Below are positions 32,566 through 45,250 of a stretch of 64,000 bases of DNA, piece by piece. The notes beneath the pieces are model-generated. The model was given only the letters and a program-made list of their open reading frames with translations. It ran no database searches and was not told the DNA's origin. The stretch comes from Musa acuminata AAA Group (Eukaryota; Streptophyta; Magnoliopsida; Zingiberales; Musaceae), in NCBI RefSeq assembly GCF_036884655.1, contig NC_088342.1, positions 33,292,001 through 33,356,000 of the forward strand. The letters are read 5' to 3'. The first letter of the stretch is position 1; every line of letters starts with the position of its first letter. The position numbers and the translations under genes are program-made.

Positions 32566-35500
32566 AGATCTAACCGTGGAGGGGAATATTACAACAGAAA
32601 TGACGGCTCAAGTGAATAACGTCGAGGACCATTTGCTCTATGCTTAGAGGAGTGTGGAATTATCCCTCTGTATAAAATGCCAAGGTCACCTAACATGAAT
32701 GGTGTAGTTGAAAGACGAAACTGCATACTTAAAGACATAGTAAGAAATATGATTTTTTAATCTACTTTGCCAGAGTCACCCTGAAGAGAAGCAATAAAAA
32801 CTATAGCTTACATTCTTATAGAGTACCAATTAAAGCAACTACAAAAACACCTTATGAGCTTTGGACCGGAAGAAAGCCTAGTCTAAGACACTTTCATAGG
32901 TTGTCTATCTAAGACAAGGCTTTACAGGCCTAACGAAAAGAAATTGGAACCCCAAACAATAAGCAATTATTTTATTGGTTATTCTGAACGATCTAAGGGG
33001 TACAAATTTTATAATCCCAAATCAATAAATATTTTTGAGACGAGTATTGCTACAAGGATATTGAGTTTGGGGGGAGAAATAAGGTTAAAGACTTTACGTT
33101 TGAGGAAGAATTGGTTCAATTTAATCCAATTTATATAGTTGCCACTGATGTGGTAAATTCAATACCTCAAAAGGATATAGTTATTTCAACTCTCATATAG
33201 TATAAGAAAATTATTCATGAGGATCAAACTCAACATCCATAAGAACATATGCCACAAGAGCTAGCACCTTTGTGATGATCCATTAGGGTAAGGAGGAGTG
33301 TCATTTCATATGATTATATGGTATTTCTCTGGGAACATGAAAAAAGTAGTGATATGATGGAAGATGATCCAATCAACTTCTGTCAAGCCATAGAGGATTC
33401 CAATTCTGATAAGTGGATTAAAGCAATGAATCAAGAGTATAAGTCCATACAAGACAATAAAGTTTGAGAACTTGTCCCATTACTAGAAGGAGTGAAACCT
33501 ATTGGTTGTAAATGAATTTTTAAAACCAAAGGGGATTCTAATGGTAATGTGGAGAGATATAATGCACGTCTTGTGGCAAAGGGCTATACTCAAAAAGAAG
33601 GGATTGACTTTAAATAAACCTCTCCGGTTTTAACGAATGACTCTTTTAGAATAATTATGGCTTTAGCCACACATTTTGATTTGGAGCTCTTTTAGATGGA
33701 TGTCAAAATAACAATTCTCAATGGAAATATTGATGAAATAATTTATATGGTACAACCAGAATACTTTGTATCAAAAGAACCTAAAGAAAATAATATGTAA
33801 ATTGATAAAATCTATCTATGAGATAAAACATATTGAATCTTGGATTTTGACGATGAAATCAATTAATGAGTTTACGATCTAATGTACATTTAAGTGACGT
33901 AGGACTATATTCAATCAGGAAAGATAAATTGATTAAAGCGGTAGAATCAAAAGTTGGGCTAAAATGGAACATGTCAGAAGATTGGATGTCGGACCGGAGG
34001 AATGGTCGACATATCAGCAGAAGGCTTCGTGCCATGAGTTCGAGCATCGGGCCAAAAGGATCAGACATTGCACTAAGGAGATCGGGTGTTGCGGATATCA
34101 ACATGTCGATTGGGCAATACATCATAAGAGAGGACGATATGCCGAAGGTTCGGGTGAAGCATCGGATGAACCAATGACATGTTGGATAACTTAGAATTCT
34201 TACTTATAATAATTTGTCTAGATCGAAGTAGTTTTAGTTCTAATTGGATTGTTTAGAATGTAATTAGACCAACTCAATTATGGGTTAACTCGGCCTGAAT
34301 TGGGGTTATTTTGGGCCAAGTGGAAGGCCCAATTAGTGACCCATAGTTGGCCCAAGCTGTGACACTGCCAGTTTAGGTGATAATATTGCTCAGATACAAT
34401 CTCCCAGACTGTGTTAGGCGATGGTACCACCTAGTCTCAAACTAGCAGGCGGTGGTATTGCTAGTACCCCGAAAACCCAAGATGAGATCATTTGGTCCCT
34501 AAATTTGAATTCATTTGGGGCCTAAAAAAGCCCTACTCATCCTTACTCAGTAAACACATCAATTGTGAGTTAAAGAAAAGAAAAATGCTATAGTAATATT
34601 ATAAAAACTCGTCTCAAGCTCTCAGTATTATATATGAAGTTTAAGAGAGAGGTGAGGTTGTAAAGGTTATCTCCTAAACCGGTGAAAAGGAGAAAATGGG
34701 TGTAAAAGGATAGTTGATCTTCCTCCGTTGAAAGAAGATCGATAGTGAAAGCCGATGGCCTTGAGTGAAGAGGAATCAGGAGTGGATGCAGGTCACGATG
34801 ATCGAACCACTATAAAACTTAGTTTGTATTTATATTTTGTTGTTTACCTTTATTGCAAACTGCTTTACTTGCTCATTACATTTTTATGAACGTTTTCGAG
34901 TTAAACATATTTCCAATATGATTTTATCGAACGAAATTTTCGAATCGATGTAATTTTTATCGTAAGCACTAATTCACACTCCCCCCCTCTTAGTGCCGAT
35001 TTCGATCCTAACAAAACAAACATCCTTTTAGTAGTATCACAAATTTCATCAAGTAATTATCTCATTTGGTTTTAAGATGAATGTTGTTGATGATTGCATG
35101 TATCATAAATTCAGTGGGAGCAAATTTATTTTACTTATATTTTATATGGATGACATTCTGCTTGCCACTAATGATATAGACATATTGCACGAAACCAAGA
35201 GATTTTTATCTAGAAATTTTGAGATGAAAGATCTTGGTGATACCCCTTTTGTATTAGGAATCAAGATACACCGAGATAGATCGCAAGGTATTCTAGGATT
35301 ATTACAAAGGAACTATATCGATAAAGTACTCAAAAGGTTTAGCATATAGGATTGTAAACCAGGAGACACCCCTATCACAAAGGGAGACAAGTTCAGTCTC
35401 AATTAGTGCCTTAAAAAAAATCTGGAAACTTAAGAAATGCAGAAGATTTCCTATGCATTAGCTTTAGGGAGTCTAATGTATGCACAGGTTTGTACGCGTC

Positions 35501-35705
35501 AAGATATAATGTACATTGTTGGAATGTTAGATAGATACTTAAGCAATCATGGAATGAATCATTGGAATGTAGCTAAAAGAGTCATGAGATATTTAAAGAG
35601 AACAAAAGATCATATGGGAGATCAGACCATTTGAAGATCATTGGATATTCTGACTCCGATTTTACTAGATGCTAAGACAATATGATTTAATATTCTCCGA
35701 CACAT
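32566..35705 (+). mobile_element. Decayed copia pol (copy 3)
   Basis: Same remnant, YMDD kept. The base before it changes to TTACTTATA (shared with copies 4 and 5), and there is a private Arg-to-Gln (ATCGCAAGG, 35285) in the RT. Confidence 0.88.
33831..35013 (+). mobile_element. Solo LTR in copia RT (copy 3)
   Basis: Same insert and AAACA flanks; private G-to-A near 33943. Confidence 0.8.
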
Positions 35706-36561
35706 TCAAAAATAATAATTAATTATAAAAATAATATATAATTAATCTAGAATTATACACATGAATACATTTAATGAGACTTATATTTTATAATTTATAA
35801 TTTATAATTTATACAAATACTATATTGTGGAGCATGACATAGTTGTAATATGCTTAGACATCTAAGATTACAATTAATTAAAGGTCAAAGAGAGTTAAGT
35901 TGGTAATTGCTGATTTATTTGGCAAATCAAAAATTTATGGCTATTGAATTGACTTGCTAAATACATAAGAAAGATCAGAAAAACTCAACCATATGACTTT
36001 AACTTAGTGTAAAAAAAAATCTAATTAATGAAATACGATGTTAATTTAAAGCTGAAGTAAATGCATTCTGAAAGTAGAAATTTATTCAGAAAAAAGGAAA
36101 GAAAAAAGTGTAAGAGTTGTTTGTATTAGTTTGAAAATAGTATCTCATTCATTTCAATATAGTGCTACTTGATTAACCTCTCATCAGATTCTATCGTTAT
36201 TGTTGGAGAAGCATCTTATGCTTATATTTACAGTGTGCAAAACTAGGAGGAAAAAGAAAGGCCATGCTCAACATCAAACACAATGAAAAAGTATTGCATT
36301 TCGGAAGGAGATTATTATCAAACCATGAGTGCTTTCAACGTTCCCAAAAATGACGGCACAGTTCCAGTGGAAGAATAGTCAATACTCTGAAATTTGGAAC
36401 CTATTTTTCTGAAGCAAAATCTCAAAATATATTATGCTGCAATGGAGCAATGGTTCAGTTCTTTTCATTGCAATCTGAGGCCATCAAAAAATTACAATCT
36501 GTCCAGAAAATTCAGACGTAAGTGAATTTGAACGATCCCTCCAAGTACTTCAACATCAAGG

Positions 36562-37299
36562 TCATTCTTCTTCCTCTCCTTTTACAACATCAACACTTGC
36601 TTTGATTTCAGAAGACTCACTTACAAGTAACATAAGCTCCTTGAAAAAGAAGTCTAACTTATTGCAGTCAAAATCTTCGATTGCCGATGATACTGTCGCT
36701 TTTGATCTTTGATGAGATTGTTTATTTTCTTGTTGTAGTTGAAAGTGATACATTCTCAGAGCATCGTCCGTGGAAATCTCTTGAACGGGCTTGTAAAGAC
36801 TTTGAAACGTGCATCTGTCTTCAAGCTTCTTAACTAACTTTTCTTTGAATTGATCTGGGAGGTTTACAAATGCACTACGAAATAATGTAGGAAAAATAAG
36901 ATACCAAAATTCTTCTGCAGAAAGAGATCAGTAAATACTATCACTTTTCACCTTGTGATGCCTCTAACAATTCCCCATTTGTAACCACTGCTTGCAGATT
37001 GCTTAAACCCAATGTTGAAGCCCTCTTGGGCAGAAGCTTCCTTTCCTGCAGATATACCATCTCGATAACCCATATAAACTTTTGTCAAGGGTTCCATATG
37101 ATACATCCTCAAGTTTAAAGCCCTAAAAGTTTTACTATGAAGAGTTTTGGACAAAGGATATGCATATCATTTATAGATTGCAAGGATACTGTATAAAATT
37201 GATCATAACACCTCTTCTGTTCTCTGTTTAAGTCAGCATCTGAGATTTCATTCAGAAGCCCATCATCACACCAAGAATCATCAGAAGCATGCTCTGGAA
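36562..37299 (-). CDS. Yae1-domain protein, one Arg-to-Cys change (copy 3)
   Basis: Exons at 37299-37190, about 37078-36952 and 36874-36562. At 37210 the plus strand has A for G, so the minus-strand codon CGT becomes TGT and KRRYDQ becomes KRCYDQ, just before the Gly-repeat domain. This is the only substitution seen in the exons of any copy. Confidence 0.72.
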
Positions 37300-39493
37300 C
37301 TAAAACTAACTCATTAGCATATTAAACTTTGTATTTGGTCAAAACAACCATGGCAGTATATCATACAACTTCCACAAAAGGCATCATGTAAATGCTACAT
37401 AAACACCAAAGAGACCAAAATGTCATCTAATATATCCATAATATAGTCACTAATTTGAGGAAGAATGAAATTAAAATTTTAGTTTTGATGAAACTATACT
37501 CTGCACATGAATTGCTATGCATGCATCTAGGCCAATCAAATTCAATCGTCTCTGACTTTAAAGGAACAATTCATTCGATTCCAAAATCTCCACATGTGCA
37601 TGCTCGCTCAATAGCAGAAATGAAAAAGAAACAGTAAAACAATATGATGCATGAGCAATTAAATTAATTTATTAATAAAATAAATTTAATTTGTTTAGAG
37701 ATATTTTACATATGTAATAACATGAAAATATCTACTCAACGAGGAGAAAAAGAAAGAAAAAATACAACAAAAAAGAAATCATATTATTGAAAATTACAAA
37801 TCTTGATTGAATATCTTAAAGATTCATCTCTATAAAGATGAAAGATTATCAATCAAAAATATCATGAAGAGAGGAAGACTATTTCTCAAATCAAATCAGA
37901 AACGAAGAACAAGATATCATATATTTGATTTGATGCGATTGTAATTTTTTAAATTTCTGTAATTTTCTTTTTATTCTTATACTTGAGCATATAAAAATGG
38001 GCTATAACATTGTAATGTATGAATAAAAAAAGGATCCATGAATCAAGTTTTTTTCCTTTCCCACCTTGTGAGGCATGCGGAGGTGCAAGACTTCTATCCT
38101 AGGAGTGTTATCTTTGAGCCAATTGGATAGTTATACATTTGCTTATTATTTTTAGTTATTATCTTTCACTTTTCTCTTTCTATTCCTCCACTATGAAAGT
38201 AATTTGTTGTTGCTCGTCCTACATGCCAACCAATATTGAACACTTCAAAATTAAATATACCATCACATAAGTCTCAGAGATATAACCGCAGTGCCTCACC
38301 ACAATGCTAAAAACTTTGCAAATATCTAGTATTGGTAACAAACCTCATAGCAAACTTTTTACCTTCATCCTCTTGTGATGATCTAAGCATGTCCTACAAA
38401 TAAATCAATTTGTTCCAAAGAGAAACAGAAGAATAGAAATAGCAGGTGCCACCAATTCCACCAAGTAAACCTTTTTCATATAAAAATATGACCAAAAGTA
38501 TCAAATTTATGAGGAAAAAAAAAGCTCACTGAGGGAAAGAACAAGGGTGATCTAGAAGTTGTCCGCTTGCGGAGGGAGGGCAGCCATCAGAGTTAGAGCT
38601 TATCGGGAGAATCACATCAATCGGATCGATAAGCAGCAAAAACACATAGTCCTAGATTAATCATGAGGACCAGATTGATGGCGGAAAAGAATCTTGCACT
38701 GCATCTTCTTTAGGGTTTTCGAACTAGAAAAGTGCGAGAAGGGAATTGGGGGCTAACCGTGAAGTTCTGAACAAGATATGGTCGATTGTAATGCATTAAA
38801 TAAATTTGTGAGAGAGTAGGGAACTCTCTTCTTTCCTTAGAGAGAGAAGCTCTGGGTTTCTAAGGCGATAAGGACAACCCCATTGCCTTCTCCCTCCTTA
38901 ATTCCACCTTTGATGCGACCCAACCACACCCTTCCCCACCCCCCCCCGCCCCCAACTACTGGCTTCACATCCCCTACTTGGCTCTCTCCTTGCATCCATT
39001 GTTGTTCCCCTCCCTAGGGTGTCATCATCTTCTTCTGTGGTGTCGATCCCTTCAGTTAGGGTTCCTGGAGTGATGCCAAGCCAGACCCCTAAGGTTTTCT
39101 CCTTTGGCAAGTACCAAGAAAAATGGGCCACTCCATCGGGATCCTTCCAATGCCCCTCCGCCTTCCAAGAAGAGCCAATTGGATGGCCCTTTCACTGGAA
39201 AGAGCATCTCTTAGGCATTGATGTTAATTGGTCCTTCATATGGGCCAGATGCAAGTTCACTACTATCTTCTTCTTTGTTTAACCGGATCTATGATGCTTC
39301 TAAGGATTTCATCGAATTTGACGAAAAAACTCCTCATGAATGGCAAAAACCTTGAATATCTAGTTTGATCAATCATTTCCTCCGACTTCGACTTTGGATT
39401 TCCTGAAATATGTGGTTTCTCACTAATGGAAATGTTCTTTCGTGTCCCAAGTGATCAATTTGGCTTAAGGTTTTTATTTGCTTTCAATTTTTT

Positions 39494-40144
39494 TCTAAAG
39501 CGGAGGTTGTTCGCATCCTCACCGAGGGACCATGGACCATTCGAGGGGAGGTTTTGTATCTGATGCCCAAGAAAGCTAATTTCCAGCCTCTCACAGAGAG
39601 GATCTCATCTGTCCCTATCTAGGTGTAGTTCGTCAATCTTCCTTTGGAGTACTGGAACAGAATGTGTTATTAATCTTGGTTCTCTCCTAGGTCGTCCCCT
39701 AAAGAATGATGAATGTTCTTTCTCGTTTGAAAGGGGTCGATATGTAAGGTTAGTATAGAAATCGATCTTTCAAAACCCCATAAGCAGTATGACTGGGTCA
39801 CCTAAAGAAAGGAATTTTCCAAACTGTTTCATATGAGAATTTACCTTTGGTGTGTTTCAAGTATAGTTGTGTGGGTCATAAAGTGGATTTGCCCTCTAGT
39901 TTCGATGACTTCTTTGACTTCCTCCCTTGTTTTTCTGGACTCTTCTCACAAGGCCGACCCCCAAAAGGGTGTGGAGCAACCCCCTTCCGATTTAGATGGC
40001 TCTATTACCCTAAGGGAGGTTGGGTCTTCTCACTTAGAGCTGGACCTCTTTGGTCCATGGATTAAAGTTGAGAAGCGTTGCCCGATTGGTCGTCGGCACA
40101 GCCAAGCCAACGCTGATCGAAATCGATCGGAATAGGGGGGTGGG
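39494..40144 (+). pseudogene. DUF4283-type LINE remnant (copy 4)
   Basis: Same remnant. It carries G at the three-state site near 40096, shared with copy 5, and a private G-to-C just upstream near 39441. Confidence 0.7.
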
Positions 40145-40231
40145 GTGGTGCCATGTCGAGGAAGCGATCGAGGCCATTGGTTTCCTCTGCTCCTTGAGAT
40201 ATTGGCACACATACAGGTCACATGCCCCCTA

Positions 40232-40654
40232 CACTATAAGAAAAATAGTTATTAACCATGAACAAAAGTTGTCACTAAAAGAATTAGTGCAAAATGAGCC
40301 ATCACTAGCTTCCGTCAGCATAGATCTCGTGGCTAAAAGTTTTAGTAACAAAAAAAGACACATATGTCATTAAATTATAGTTTTTAGTGATAGTTTATAT
40401 TTGTAGCTAAAACATTAAATTCTATCGCTAAAAATAAATAAATTGATAAATTAATATTTCTGTGACAACAATTGGTTATGAACACTTCTGTCACTAAAAG
40501 AATTGACTAACAATTTTAGTGACAATATAATTAACTCTTACTGATTAAATGGAAAAGATAATAATAATTTAGTGATGGCTTGACCTGTCACTAAAATATA
40601 AAAAAAATTAGTAATGGATTATTTGAGTGTCACTATACTGTCAATAATAATTTT
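40232..40654 (+). mobile_element. CACTA-type terminus (copy 4)
   Basis: Same terminus and subterminal repeats as 2248-2670. A private C-to-A occurs just beyond it, near 40745. Confidence 0.55.
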
Positions 40655-42091
40655 ATTAATTACCTATCAATTTTTAATAATTTCAAAATCATACCAAAAC
40701 TTTTTCATAAATTCAAGATAAAATTATTGATATTTGAAACTTCAAATTACAATCTTTATTTTATCCAAAAATCAATATCAAAGTGAGACAATTATAAATT
40801 CCACATCATCTCGAAAAAAAATACATCAAGATATCTTTATATCTTCATTCTTGAACTCTCCTGTGTCATCTTGTGCATCTTGCGTGAAGTCACAATTGCA
40901 CAATATATACAGACAAGTCACAATTGTTAGAGTTGCATAGTAGAGTTGAATAGTCCATCACTATTATCCCATGTTTGCAAATGCAAATGGTTAAGAAGGT
41001 GAGGAAACTGAAACCCTATTCTTCACACATTATTTCTTGCTATTATACTATGGAGGTATATGCAAGTTTTCCTTTATGTCAACCTACTGCTAACATTACA
41101 TACTTTTTATTTTCAGAGTTAAGAACTGTTGTATATGAAAATAAAAGCAATTTTATGGTTGATTTCATTGATAAAACATAAACATGTCAAGATTGTTAGC
41201 AGTCCATAACAAGTTTCTAGTGTACTGCAGCCTAAAATTGGAATCCAAAATCAGATTAAAGCTTTCTAAAAGATATACCTCTTAAGTGAAGTAAAGCAGC
41301 ATGCAAGCTTAGATATATCAGTGTTGCCAAGCATTGAAATAAAGTGATATAGAAACAGAAAATATCGAAGTCAAGTTCATCTTCCTAAGCGAGGGGAGGC
41401 CCGAAGCGCGTCGCTTGGGCGCTCGCCCGAGCCCAGGCGTCGGGCGAGCACCCGGGTTAAACCCAGCGACCGAACCAGCGTTTTAGGTCTGGTTCAATCT
41501 CCGGTGCTTTAGTTGGTCCAATCGAACCAACTAAAGCACCGATATCAGCCTTCTTCTCACGACTTCCCCAACTCTAACCCCGCTCGCCACTTCCACTCCC
41601 ACTGCCGCTGCCACTGCTACCGCTATCGCTGCCACTATCGTCGCTCGTCGCTCTTGCTCTCGCTGCCGCTGCCACTGTCGTCGCTCGCCGCTCCCGCTCT
41701 CGCTCCCCCCTGCTCGCTGCTACCGCTGCCACTATCGCCGCTCCCGCTGCCACTACTCGCTGTTACTGCTGTCGCTGCCACTATCGTCGCTCGCCACTCC
41801 TGCTCCCGTTGACACTGTTGCCGCTCCCGCTGCCTCTGCTCGCTACTACTGCTGCTGCTGCCACTATCGTCGCTCGCCGCTCCTACTCCCGCTACTCGTT
41901 ACTACCACTGTCGTTGCCACTGTCGCCGCTCCCGTTGCCATCGCTCGCCGCTACCGCTGCCGCTGCCACTATCGCTTCTCGTTGCTACCGCTGCCGCTGC
42001 TCTCAGTCAGTAGCCTCAGTCTTCCTCTTACTCACACTCTTCTTACTTCAATAGTATACTGTTATCAATATATTAACAATATGCTACTAAC

Positions 42092-42313
42092 CAAGGTTCG
42101 TCGTACCGTACCGTACAGGCGTTTCGACCCGAGCTCGGTACGGTACGGTACGGTACCGGTGTACCGGGCGGTACATCAGGGCGTACCGAACAATTTTATA
42201 CTTTTTTCATACTGTAGCACTGTAGCGGTATCGGGCGATCCGCATACCGGTAACCTATCGGATCGGTACGTACCGCCGGGTACGGATGGTACGCTTCGGT
42301 ATGATAGACCTTG
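42092..42313. mobile_element. 222-bp GTACCG-rich MITE (copy 4)
   Basis: Intact termini CAAGG and CCTTG, with CTACTAAC on each side. Confidence 0.78.
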
Positions 42314-42690
42314 CTACTAACTATATACTAGTAATAGTATTTTTATTTATTAGATTAATAATATATTATTTTGATTTTAATACTATTAATTTTTATTTAT
42401 TTAAAATTATTATTAGGTTTCAGAATAAATGATATATTTTTATTTAAATAAATATATTTATTAATTATATTATATATTTTTATATTTTAGCGTCTCGCTT
42501 CACTCAGACGAACGCCTAGCACCTCGGACGTTTTTGGACCTGAGCACCTTTTGGCACCTAGCGCCTTTTCAATCAATGCTTGTAACAAAATTGCAAACTC
42601 TCTTTAATGCATCTCAACTCCCAAAGCTTTGACAACAAGTTGAGAACAACTTATAGCTAAACAATGAAAAACAAGACCAAGTTTATATAC

Positions 42691-43216
42691 CATTTATGCC
42701 CTCCATTCCAGCTCTGACAATAGGCCGAGCACTTGAGTAGCTGCGGAAGGACCAAAAACTCTTATCTACAAAACATAAATAAATGTTACACAATGGCACT
42801 TCCCGTGATTCACCATCCAAATTCGAGCAATCAACAATCCAAATAACATAATTAATCAAATTAAAGCCCCACGCCCCCACAATCCAAACCCTAATTGAGA
42901 TTTCCCAAGAGGATCCGCCACGATGAACCTCACGAGAAACATAGAAGAAAAGGCGTAATCCAAATAGAACCGAGAATCCACGCAGAACAAATACAACCCT
43001 GAGCAATTAAACGGAAATCGAGACGAGCTCCATAGCAAAAGAAACAAGAGCATATCAATGCGTCGCAATAGGAACGGGGTAGGAGAAAGGAGTGGAGGCA
43101 AACCTGGGGGCAGGGCCCGACGACGGGATCGATCGCCTGAGGAGCAAAGGTAGGGGTTTTCGACGAGCGGGACAACTGGGTGGGACGAGTGAAGCTCCGT
43201 CTCTCGATCTCGTCTT
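42691..43216 (-). pseudogene. Gene fragment A (copy 4)
   Basis: No change seen in either exon-like piece. The GTTGAGAAC form of the 6-bp insertion lies just beyond its left end. Confidence 0.4.
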
Positions 43217-44392
43217 CCTCGCCCGCTCCTATTTCGCTGTTGGTGGCGACGCACGGACGTGAGGGGATCATTAAATCGCAACTACAGAGAGAAGCAGTGT
43301 AGAACGAGGAGGTCGAGGAGCAGTGACGGCCAGGACCGAAGAGCCAAGTAAGAATCCGCCATTTCCACCGTCTCTCTCTCTCACTCTCCCTGCCTCCGGG
43401 GGTGATATGGCGAGGGCGTCTCATGCTTAGTGACGCGGTTGATATCGGATTCGGGGAGTGGCCTCCGGAGCCGTCGGATCCGGGTGGGGTTGCAGCCGCC
43501 GCCGTTCTCCCTGTAGTTGCGATTTAATGATCCCCTCACGTCCGTGCGTTTTAATGATCCCCTCACGTTCCTCGCCCGCTCCTATTTCGCTGTTGGTGGC
43601 GACGCACGGACGTGCGTTTTAATGATCCCCTCACGTCCGTGCGTTTTAATGATCCCCTCACGTCCGTGCGTTCTCCGCTCAAAATGGTGACGCACGGACG
43701 TGAGGGGATCATTAAAACGCACGGACGGACGTGAGGGGATCATTAAATCGCACGGACGTGAGGGGATCATTAAAACGCACGGACGTGAGGGGATCATTAA
43801 AACGCACGTCCGTGCGTCGCCACCAACAGCGAAATAGGAGCGGGCGAGGAACGTGAGGGGATCATTAAAACGCACGGACGTGAGGGGATCATTAAATCGC
43901 AACTACAGGGAGAACGGCGGCGGCTGCAACCCCACCAGGATCCGACGGCTCCGGAGGCCACTCCCCGAATCCGATATCAACCGCGTCACTAAGCATGAGA
44001 CGCCCTCGCCATATCACCCCCGGAGGCAGGGAGAGTGAGAGAGAGAGACGGTGGAAATGGCGGATTCTTACTTGGCTCTTCGGTCCTGGCCGTCACTGCT
44101 CCTCGACCTCCTCGTTCTACACTGCTTCTCTCTGTAGTTGCGATTTAATGATCCCCTCACGTCCGTGCGTTTTAATGATCCCCTCACGTTCCTCGCCCGC
44201 TCCTATTTCGCTGTTGGTGGCGACGCACGGACGTGCGTTTTAATGATCCCCTCACGTCCGTGCGTTTTAATGATCCCCTCACGTCCGTGCGATTTAATGA
44301 TCCCCTCACGTCCGTCCGTGCGTTTTAATGATCCCCTCACGTCCGTGCGTCGCCATTTTTCTTGGTACTTGCCAAAGGAGAAAACCTTAGGG
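43217..44392. repeat. Long modular inverted repeat (copy 4)
   Basis: Arms at 43250-43670 and 43749-44169, as in copy 1 with the single arm mismatch. Confidence 0.9.
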
Positions 44393-44603
44393 TCAAATAC
44401 TCATCTTGTAAATGAGCTTACAACAACATAATCAAATTAATATTTTATTTATAAAAAATTAATTTATTTTAAGCTTTCGATTTTTGGTAAGTTAGTCTAC
44501 GTCGGTTTTGACACGAATTGAAATGTTTGTCGGCGCTCTCTCTCTGTCTTAGAACTATTTTCTTGGCAACGAGGATATGAAAACAAAAATGAACAAACCC
44601 TCA

Positions 44604-44798
44604 TCACTCGATAACAGAACAATACCATGAAGAGCAAACCAAAATAACAACAATCCATATCACTTGAATCGAACCAGAACCTTTCATCAACGAGATTAAT
44701 GTCGAGGAGGTCTCGAGGAAGCAATTTCTTAAAAGCATAAACTCGTCCTCCTCCTTCATCGGCACCTCCTCACCAACTTTGAAACCCGCCGTCTTCAA
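44604..44798 (-). pseudogene. Gene fragment B (copy 4)
   Basis: Same piece. A private C-to-A occurs upstream on its strand near 44981 (GAAGGCAGTGAC). Confidence 0.4.
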
Positions 44799-45189
44799 TC
44801 AAGTCATTGGGAATAAGGGGTTGGCTGCGCGGGAGAGGGAGGAGTGAAGTATTTAGGATGGTGGAGAGAGAGGGAGGAGAGGAGAGGAGAGCGTGGGCCG
44901 TGATTCCTGATCTCGTTTGCGGAGCTGGAGATTGGTATTTCCACTAGGGTTCGCCTACAATCGCGCACCACCAAGAAGGCAGTGACACGTTATTTCTTTT
45001 TCAAAACATTTATATCCCAACTTGCTTAAGTTGAATCGACCGACTCTAAGTCAACTCGTAACTCCATTCTAGTCAAGCTTTGTATCCGATTCAAACGTCA
45101 GGTCCAGCTCCAAATCTCAATCTGGGCCGTAGGATCACATGATCCTACGATCTTGATCACAAATTTGATGACCGCATCTAATTCAACAG

Positions 45190-45192
<3 letters not shown>

Positions 45193-45243
<51 letters not shown>
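45193..45243. repeat. (AT)n microsatellite, 51 nt (copy 4)
   Basis: Longest allele in the array. Confidence 0.97.
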
Positions 45244-45249
<6 letters not shown>

Positions 45250-45250
45250 T

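Larger units (their letters stand above)
25322..37984 (+). repeat. Tandem unit copy 3 (12663 bp)
   Basis: This copy is intermediate between copies 1-2 and copies 4-5. It shares with 4-5 a T-to-A change in the T-run (about 26813), the 6-bp insertion near 29975 and the TTACTTATA state in the RT remnant. It lacks their shared changes at YMDD/YTDD and near 42542. It has the shortest (AT)n tract (29 nt). It has the most private substitutions, including the only one seen in a Yae1 exon (37210) and one that makes its long inverted repeat perfect. Confidence 0.97.
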
